Source: Scleroderma bovista
Lineage: Eukaryota; Basidiomycota; Agaricomycetes; Boletales; Sclerodermataceae
Assembly (NCBI GenBank): GCA_037178675.1
Contig: JAYMGJ010000846.1
Location: forward strand, 1-23,412
Direction: 5' to 3'
DNA: 23,412 bases
The notes beneath the pieces were generated by a model, which was not told the origin of the DNA, searched no databases, and saw only the letters and a program-made list of their open reading frames with translations. Shown here piece after piece: positions 17,369 to 23,412 of the stretch; positions within the stretch are counted from its first letter, which is position 1; every line of letters begins with the position of its first letter. The translations under genes and the position numbers were made by a program.

Positions 17369-18505
17369 GGTACGCTGTGAGTCAAAGTGTGGATTTGGGT
17401 CAGAGTAATAACCCAAACACAACACCAACAAAGGACTACGAAAAAGTGTGAGTGGTGGTTTACCTCCGTGGTGTCCAGAGAGGATGTGCTGAGGAGGGGG
17501 GAAGGGGATCTGCACCCAACAGGGTGATGCAGATGATGATGCAGGATACTCCTGGGGTACAGGAGTAATAGAAGATGAAGGGGATAGGGGTCTGGACTCT
17601 TCCTAAAGCCTAGGAAGTGTCAAAGCAGGGATTGGGTTGACTGAGACTGAAACAGCGATACTACACCTAGAGATTGGTGCAGCAAAGGGGCAGAGATGCC
17701 TCTGATGTCCAGAGGCGAGGAAGATTGACTGGTATGAAGCCTAGACTCCGCTTGAGCCTAGTATAAAGAATAGATCTTGAATAACTTGGATAAACTTGAC
17801 AATATTGAGCCTTTAGACCTTCACTGAAGCCTACAAGGACTCAAAGGCTGAAGGGATACTGATTGAGAGAGTCTGAGAGAGGGATAATTTTGTGCAATTG
17901 GGTCTTTTTCACTGGGCTGAGCCCAGGGGTTTAAATACATGGGGGGGCACAGCATTAAAGTACAAAAAGAGAAGGGAGTAAGCAGAATTTGTCAAGGATT
18001 GGTAAGGGATTGGTAAGAGCTTTGTAAGGGGTTTGTAAGCGATCAGTAAGCAAGGGATAAGCAGGAATGAGTAAGCTGCATGACAAGATTGATTGGTAAG
18101 GGAGTGAGTCATCAGCTGAGTAATATACCAAAAATGTGAAAGGGATAGAGTAATACTGATGACAAGAGAGCATCAGTAAGCAAGGGATGAGTCACTGCAC
18201 AGCAGAAGGAGTCATTGATGCACAGCCTAAGAAGTTTGATGGGGGGCTGTGTACCATCAGGAATTTGATGGGACAACAATGGGGAAGATCTGAGATTAAT
18301 AGGGGGATTGATCCGAGACAAAACAGCCACAAGAAGGGTACCAGGGGTCCAGAGGTCTTTTTGGGGGGTCAGCATACACTAAGGTATAGTGCATGTGTTC
18401 TAGCGCCGCTGAAGCGCAACCATGGGCTCCCTTGATGAGCTCTCTTCTGGGAAAGAACGAGAGAGGGTTCTTCTTCCTAATAGCACTATAAAGTGGGGGA
18501 ATAAC
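17369..18505 (-). repeat. LTR-like repetitive DNA, probable relic
   Basis: About 1.1 kb without a gene. Read on the minus strand it looks like an LTR promoter region: a TATTTAAAC TATA-like box near 17928-17937 followed by a C/T-rich, intermediate-complexity leader ending near GGGTTATTACTCTGACCC. Upstream of that box (on the minus strand) lie the 11-nt array at 18002-18061 and TGAGTCA motifs at 18105-18111 and 18188-18194. A further TGAGTCA is at 17378-17384. I cannot find a partner LTR or target duplication, so boundaries and class are uncertain. Confidence 0.35.
18002..18061 (-). repeat. 11-nt phased GTAAG (CTTAC) array
   Basis: GTAAG occurs at 18002, 18013, 18024, 18035 and 18046, exactly 11 bp apart, with a degenerate ATAAG at 18057. 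The spacer bases vary while the pentamer and the period are kept. Confidence 0.75.
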
Positions 18506-19012
18506 TGTCACGGTGCTGGGGGACGTCGTCTGAAAGTAGGGAAGTGGATAGAGTATTGAATTCGACGCATCCAGGGAAGCAAGACGAACGACAGAGGAAG
18601 ATGGACATGGCAAGTATCTGGGAGGAAGAGACCATAGGCTGAGGGCTCAGGGGACACAGAGACGACCAGAGAAGACTTCTCAAGCTTGACAATAGACCTA
18701 AGATGACCAAAGTACGTCCTTGATGCAGGACTGACGAGGAGAACACGCTGACCGAGAACGAGAGGGACTGAGGGAGCAGGCTGGGAAGATATGTGCCAGG
18801 CAGTGCACGGGAACTCTGGGAGAGGCTGTCCTAAGAGTAGGACATAGTGGAGATCTGCTGCAATAGCGGAGAAATGATCCAGAGACAATATGGACTCCAT
18901 AGTGAGCAATGAAGCGAACATCTGGATTGCGGGGGGAATATCTCCGTGGGAAATGAACAGATTTGCGTCAGAACTTGACAGGCAGATAGACCACGTTCTA
19001 GGCTCTCTGACA
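18506..19012 (+). repeat. Possible LTR of a second gypsy-like element
   Basis: The segment begins TGTCACGG and ends CTGACA, like the gypsy LTR ends here. It is preceded by a purine tract (AAAGTGGGGGAA, about 18490-18501) and followed by GTATATTCA, the same bases that follow the gypsy 5' LTR. It has no second copy in the window and no matching flanking pentamers (ATAAC versus GTATA). A 137-codon minus-strand open frame overlaps it without recognisable motifs. Could be chance. Confidence 0.3.
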
Positions 19013-19408
19013 GTATATTCACGTGCCTGATAGCTTCAGAAACAATGGAGCTATTCAAAATATCGGAATGCCGGCACTGGGCGCCTAAAAATGACATTTG
19101 GGCGCTACAAATCATTTCTTCTCTTTCTCCTTCGTTTCTCCATCAATTCTTTGGCTTCTTTGATCGTTCTGGTATGGGAGTTGGACTGCAGATGTGTGCA
19201 TTCCTTTCTCATACCACAATTGACGTTATTCCTTCAGTTTCTTCTGCTTCTTGGTGGTTCTTGTGTGATAGATGACTGTCTGCATTGGCATTCATCTCTC
19301 GCATCAGGATAGTCTTCTTGTGTGATAGATGGCTATGATGAGGGTCTGTTGTGCTTATCCTTCGCATAAGGATCATTTGATATAGGCATTATCTTCCATG
19401 TTCACTGT
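19013..19408. other. No gene seen; contains a 17-nt direct repeat
   Basis: TTCTTGTGTGATAGATG occurs at 19258-19274 and 19315-19331. Each copy has a similar CTCGCATCAGGAT / TTCGCATAAGGAT motif about 35-40 bp further on, suggesting a diverged tandem duplication of about 57-60 bp. Nothing else is supported. Confidence 0.5.
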
Positions 19409-19729
19409 ACCAAACCTGTTTGGTGCGTGACAACGCCAGTACTACTGAGTGCAGAATTTTTTCGTCAATCCAAGTGACGAAATGCCGTCATCTGAGCATT
19501 CTCAGTGCTCACCATCATCCCAGCCTGTTGGCAACAGGCTCAAGTTTTGCAGCTCATATTTACACCTCTGTGTAAATCTCACTGTAAATTTCCTGCTTTA
19601 CTCTACTTTACACTGACTTTACACCCCTTGCCAGCACTTTACTAGATTTACTGTTCAAACCAGTTGAACCACAAGGGTTGTGGGTCCATGTTTGACCATT
19701 TATGTCAATGCATCACCACAAGGCCTTGT
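19409..19729. repeat. Cluster of perfect short inverted repeats
   Basis: Consecutive hairpin-forming repeats: ACCAAAC/GTTTGGT (19409-19424), TTTCGTCA/TGACGAAA (19460-19482), TGAGCA/TGCTCA (19493-19511), AGCCTGTTG/CAACAGGCT (19522-19540), ATTTACAC/GTGTAAAT (19558-19577), GTTCAA/TTGAAC (19653-19669), CCACAA/TTGTGG (19669-19683) and the 12-nt palindrome ACAAGGCCTTGT (19718-19729). Stems are 6-9 bp with loops of 0-7 nt. The sequences differ from one another, so this is not one repeat copied. Confidence 0.75.
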
Positions 19730-19824
19730 AGTGGGAAAGTATCTGTAACTTTATTGCATCATTTACAGTCCCTAACATCAGGTAGTGTTGCACGATTTGC
19801 GGTAGTATGTATGACCGGTAAACA

Positions 19825-20120
19825 TTGCAATGTGCTGTTGTCCATGACTTGCAACACTCCCTGCCTGTCTTGCAACACTCCCCATCCACCTTGCAACATG
19901 CAACACACCCCATCCGTTTGCATCACCATCCATCCCCCTTGCAATACATGTCTGCCTTGCAATACATGTTGCAACGCACCCCATCTGTCTTGCATCACTG
20001 TCCATGCCTAACACCTTGCAATATCTCTGTTCCTTGCAATATGTGTTGCAACACACCCCATCTGTCTGCACCCCATCCATCTTGCATCACCATCCATCCC
20101 CCTTGCAATACATGTTGCAA
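19825..20120. repeat. TTGCAA-rich minisatellite with a ~77-bp higher-order unit
   Basis: The palindrome TTGCAA occurs 12 times (19825, 19849, 19870, 19891, 19939, 19957, 19969, 20016, 20034, 20046, 20103, 20115). Three sites at 19939/19957/19969 recur 77 bp later at 20016/20034/20046, with CCCCATCTGTCT and TGCATCAC modules between. Open frames over it on either strand are Cys/His-rich artefacts of the repeat. Confidence 0.8.
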
Positions 20121-22681
20121 CACTTACCATCCATCTTACATCACTGTCCATGACCCTCCCCACCATACCATATAACAACTGTGCTCACCACTTCCAGCAT
20201 CATCCAACATATTGCCCACCCAGCCCTTCCTCCTGTCCACTTGCTTTGCTGAGGTTGTCATCACCGCCCATCCCTGCGGCAACCCTACCTGCCCAAAAAC
20301 ATCATCATCGTCGTGATCCTCATCACCATCTGGCCTTGTAGTAGTCTAGGTCATCATTGTTGTCATCTACCGCTCCGGCGTGTTGGTGGTAGTGGTAGTA
20401 GGTGGTAGCTGGCAAAGTTCATAGTACTGGCATTGTTGTCTGGGTAGTCAGTCATTGTTGTAGTAATCAGTTTCAAAGACATACTTAACAGCGTCAATCT
20501 CGAGCTTCTCTACCACCTGCTCAGTCCTGCATTCATATCAATGCAGATAAATTGCCTTTACCAAGTACAGTAGTCACTATGTGCTGACCTCAGCGTGATA
20601 CCTGTGCATAAAGATGGTGGACTACCTACAGAGAAGAAGAGCTGATAGAAAGAGAAAATTGTTGTGGTCGTATCCATGTGGTCATTGATGAACCTGACAT
20701 CGTCATCTGGTGGTGCACTGGTGGCGGTGCTGGACTGACAAGTGAGAGACTTTGAAAGCGAGATAATGAGGAATGTTGGCGATGGCTGAGGTGGCAGCGA
20801 AGATGGTACAGATTGACTCAATGCAAATAAAAGGGAAGCTACTCACTGGAGAGTCGGTGCAAAGCATGATGCCAACATTGTGATTGAGATGCAGGGACTC
20901 ACCTGAGTCATTTGGGCCATCCACACACCCTGGAAAGTGACCCTATGGAATCATTAGCGGGCAGCTAAAGATTGATCTAACTTACAAATGTCTGTGCTCA
21001 GTGTTCAGCATGCCATCGTTGGCGAGTTGGCTGTGGGGGCGATTGGTTATGTAAGACACTGTACATACCACAACGTCGCAGCCACACAAGCCAGCCAATC
21101 GGATCAATAATAAATCTTCCATAGATCTCCTAACTATATAGACAAACATAAGATTCAAATATTTTGCTTATATTCCTGTCGTGATATGACATCAAGGGCC
21201 ATTCAAGGTATGTGCTTCTCTCACTCTACCCAATAGTGCCATGAGTGTTAATGAAGGCAGTAAATATCCTAATGACACTTGTGTGGCCAGTTGAAACTAT
21301 TACAAGTAAGCAAACCATCAATAATCAGTTACGTCTAACTGTTATTGTAAAATACATGACACACTATAATTTACTTTTGAAATGCTAGAACTAATTATTT
21401 TCGTGGTCACATCCTGGTACTTCAAGCTTCAAGCAGCACAAGACTTGGTGAATTCCAGCATTGTTCAATTTGAATGTTGTTGGAGGCTGTTGGAGCGCTG
21501 CTCAATTTGGCAAGTTACTTGATTACATAATCCAGCCTTTTCTTTGTTGACCGCACACATCAGTCATTGTGGACCTTCAAATCTCCGCATCTCCAGGGTT
21601 TCGATAGGCATGTTCTGTGGTATGTACATGTCATTTCTGTTTATACTGATGTTTTTTTGTCGCCCAGGATGCTTGGCCATTTGATTTTGAGGTTTAGAGG
21701 TGAGTTTTACATTTTTAGTCTCACCAATGTGTGCTGACATTTTTGTTTGCGGTTTTCACAATGACCGTTGCCCAATGGTGACCACAGTGACCCCAGACCC
21801 AGCATCGTGACAACCAGTATTGCTCAACGACTTGAACTGCCAGCACTGGCCACAGTTCCAGCGAGTGACGATGCCCCCCAATTCCCCAACAACAATGACC
21901 TTGGCCCAGCGCCTTGCCGATAGGCCCCCCATCCTTGGCACCAGCGCGCTCCCAGAAAATAAGTTGATTATTATTTTTATATCTCTTCTTCTCAATACCC
22001 CCAGTGCTGCTACGATGACAAGCCCCTCTTCCCCAGGGCCATGTCAATGACCACGGCCACCATTACCACCTCCCAGCCTCAGCATATCAACTCTAATGTG
22101 CATAGTAAGGTTTTATTTATTTAAACCACTGATGTCGATCACCCGCCCTTGGCAGCTTTAGTGTTGATCAACAGATGATTGGATGTGGAGGCAGGTCATC
22201 ATTGTGGTGGTAGATCGCCGTTGTCATTGAGCCCTGGTGGTCACCGTTGTCACCTGGACACAGCCATAGGAGGGCCACCATCACTGTTTTAGAGTCGAGG
22301 TGTAGAGGTCGCCGGGAAAGAGCTATTGTGTATGGCCACCGGTCGAGTCGCGTTGCCAAGTCAATAGTAGGGGTGCTGTTATGGAGTATGTTGTGGGATG
22401 CAATGCAACAGGCCTGACAGGTGTAGGAGACTTGGAACGTCAAGGCGAAAGGTACACGCATCTAGTAGTATCCTGCCCAAGTCATTGATAGATGATCTGT
22501 AGTCACAACATTCATATGCATCAGGCACTGCATGAATGATTACCAGTATTACCACTCATTCAAATTTACATGAAAGTATGGTACAGCAAACACGAATAGC
22601 GGATTGAAAAACGAAATCTTATGCATTGCTCATCTTCCTCTTCTTAGTCCTAGGGCAATCATTAATGTATACCCTCTGGAT
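20121..22681. other. No supported gene
   Basis: Several short open frames (for example 20558-20821 and 22168-22461 minus; 21820-22050 plus) are low-complexity or unrecognised. A GGT/GTA simple run lies at about 20384-20412. An imperfect stem with TTGGCTG/CAGCCAA arms spans 21027-21098 and encloses a TATGTA/TACATA inner stem. The stretch around 21820-22100 has protein-like composition but is broken by stops. I cannot assign a function. Confidence 0.45.
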
Positions 22682-23412
22682 TTAAGGGCACAACTTTTTG
22701 GCAAGTCCATCGGACACTAGACGCTTCCCTTTCAGATTGTTGGGCACTTTCTCCAAAGACATGGATGAACCATTCTCCTTCCCTATCATGTTGTCCCTGT
22801 GCGCACGTGAAGATGGGACTGGTTTGCATCTAGCACGTCCTAAGGTAGGACATTCGGGATGAGGTGGAGAATTGTAGCCAACCGAGGGAACAGGAGGTAG
22901 TAAAGGCAGGTGGTTTGACTGTGGGGATCCAGAGCTATTGTCAGCTGAAGGAGCAGGAGGTAATAAAGGTAGGTTGCTCCTTGGCTGTGGAGATCTGCCA
23001 AGAGACAATGAAGGTAGTCCGATCCCCAAGTACACAAAGTCTGCAAATGGGTCCACACCAGAGGGTGCAGTCAAATTGTTGCTATTGACGGAGGCCAGGC
23101 TAGCAGCAATGAATGCGTCTGATTCAGCTGATCCCAAATCACTGTAGTTCCACTGGAAAGACATTGGAATCCCCCACTGCTGTGGAAATGTTGCCGTAGT
23201 GTCTGCTTGCAATATACTGCCAAATTCGGGACCTAAAGCACTGAGCTCCTGGGAAGGAAGTTGATTGAAGTTAAAACAAGGTTGGGCGGTAGTTGGCAAT
23301 GAACTGTAATAAGAAGGGGCCAATGGAGGGACAGGCAATGGTCCATTAGAGAAAGGGTCAAGAGCGTGTGCAGATGTCACATCGGCCACAGCACCAGGCA
23401 ATGCAATATGCG
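22682..23412 (-). CDS. Hypothetical proline/serine-rich protein, 5' end beyond the window
   Basis: The frame is open from the window edge to TAA at 22682-22684, at least 242 codons. No ATG lies near the edge, so the start or an upstream exon is outside. I do not recognise a family. Visible features: an Asn/Gln/Phe-rich middle (CFNFNQLPSQELS), two copies of LPLLPPxPS exactly 21 residues apart (a 63-bp duplication, about 22892 and 22955), no membrane segment, and a basic C-terminus (NLKGKRLVSDGLAKKLCP). Past the TAA the same frame runs 20 more codons and includes PRTKKRKMS, a nuclear-signal-like patch. The composition suggests a disordered, perhaps nuclear protein; that is inference only. Confidence 0.5.
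   Translation of the reverse strand, partial: HIALPGAVADVTSAHALDPFSNGPLPVPPLAPSYYSSLPTTAQPCFNFNQLPSQELSALGPEFGSILQADTTATFPQQWGIPMSFQWNYSDLGSAESDAFIAASLASVNSNNLTAPSGVDPFADFVYLGIGLPSLSLGRSPQPRSNLPLLPPAPSADNSSGSPQSNHLPLLPPVPSVGYNSPPHPECPTLGRARCKPVPSSRAHRDNMIGKENGSSMSLEKVPNNLKGKRLVSDGLAKKLCP

Noticed and set aside
17981..18200. CRISPR-like array
   Set aside because: The 11-nt periodicity with 5-nt conserved cores is far too short for repeats and spacers, and the context is eukaryotic.
18508..18921. 137-codon minus-strand frame
   Set aside because: No recognisable domain, a length expected a few times by chance in this window, and it overlaps a possible LTR.
19664..20175. Cys/His-rich open frames on both strands over the minisatellite
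   Set aside because: The apparent zinc-finger-like spacing comes from repeated TTGCAA/CATCAC units read in frame.

Overview
The window looks like a transposon-dense, heterochromatin-type region of a filamentous basidiomycete, most likely an Agaricomycete. That placement is inferred from four things: a chromodomain Ty3/gypsy element, a Ty1/copia element, a DDE transposase whose C-terminus (FHCELNFIEQCWG, then a GLTGKQAAWA..HRALPE tail) resembles a mushroom-type transposase, and short ~55-nt introns. No conserved cellular gene is complete here.

Layout. 1-2228: no recognisable gene. 2229-8120: a full-length Ty1/copia element on the minus strand, with 289/288-bp LTRs, a half-tRNA-iMet-type primer site, a polypurine tract, and gag-PR-IN-RT-RH broken by one frameshift and four in-frame TGA codons. 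8520-17368: a TA-flanked DDE DNA transposon with 32-bp terminal inverted repeats, internally deleted. It is split by a full Ty3/gypsy chromovirus (9410-17033; LTRs of 615 and 625 bp; 5-bp duplication ATACA). 17369-19408: LTR-like repetitive DNA with a helically phased 11-nt array. 19409-20120: a cluster of perfect inverted repeats followed by a TTGCAA-rich higher-order minisatellite. 20121-22681: no supported gene. 22682-23412: the 3' part of a proline/serine-rich hypothetical gene that runs off the window.

The chromovirus is the most interesting object. It carries gag, then a textbook -1 frameshift signal (A AAA AAA, 7-nt spacer, strong hairpin) ahead of pol. Its primer-binding site is not an obvious tRNA complement but is complementary to the predicted 5' end of its own mRNA, as in Tf1/sushi self-priming elements. 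Between pol and the 3' LTR lies a spliced antisense gene with its own TATA box, encoding a long coiled coil, a six-cysteine cluster resembling Zn2Cys6, a basic patch and an acidic tail.

All eight premature stops identified in the two retroelements are TGA at places where an arginine codon is expected. Several active-site Asp-to-Asn changes also sit at former CpG positions. The elements therefore look inactivated mainly by CpG deamination. LTR divergence (hand count) is about 5% for copia and about 3.6% for gypsy, so both are old and are probably genomic fossils.
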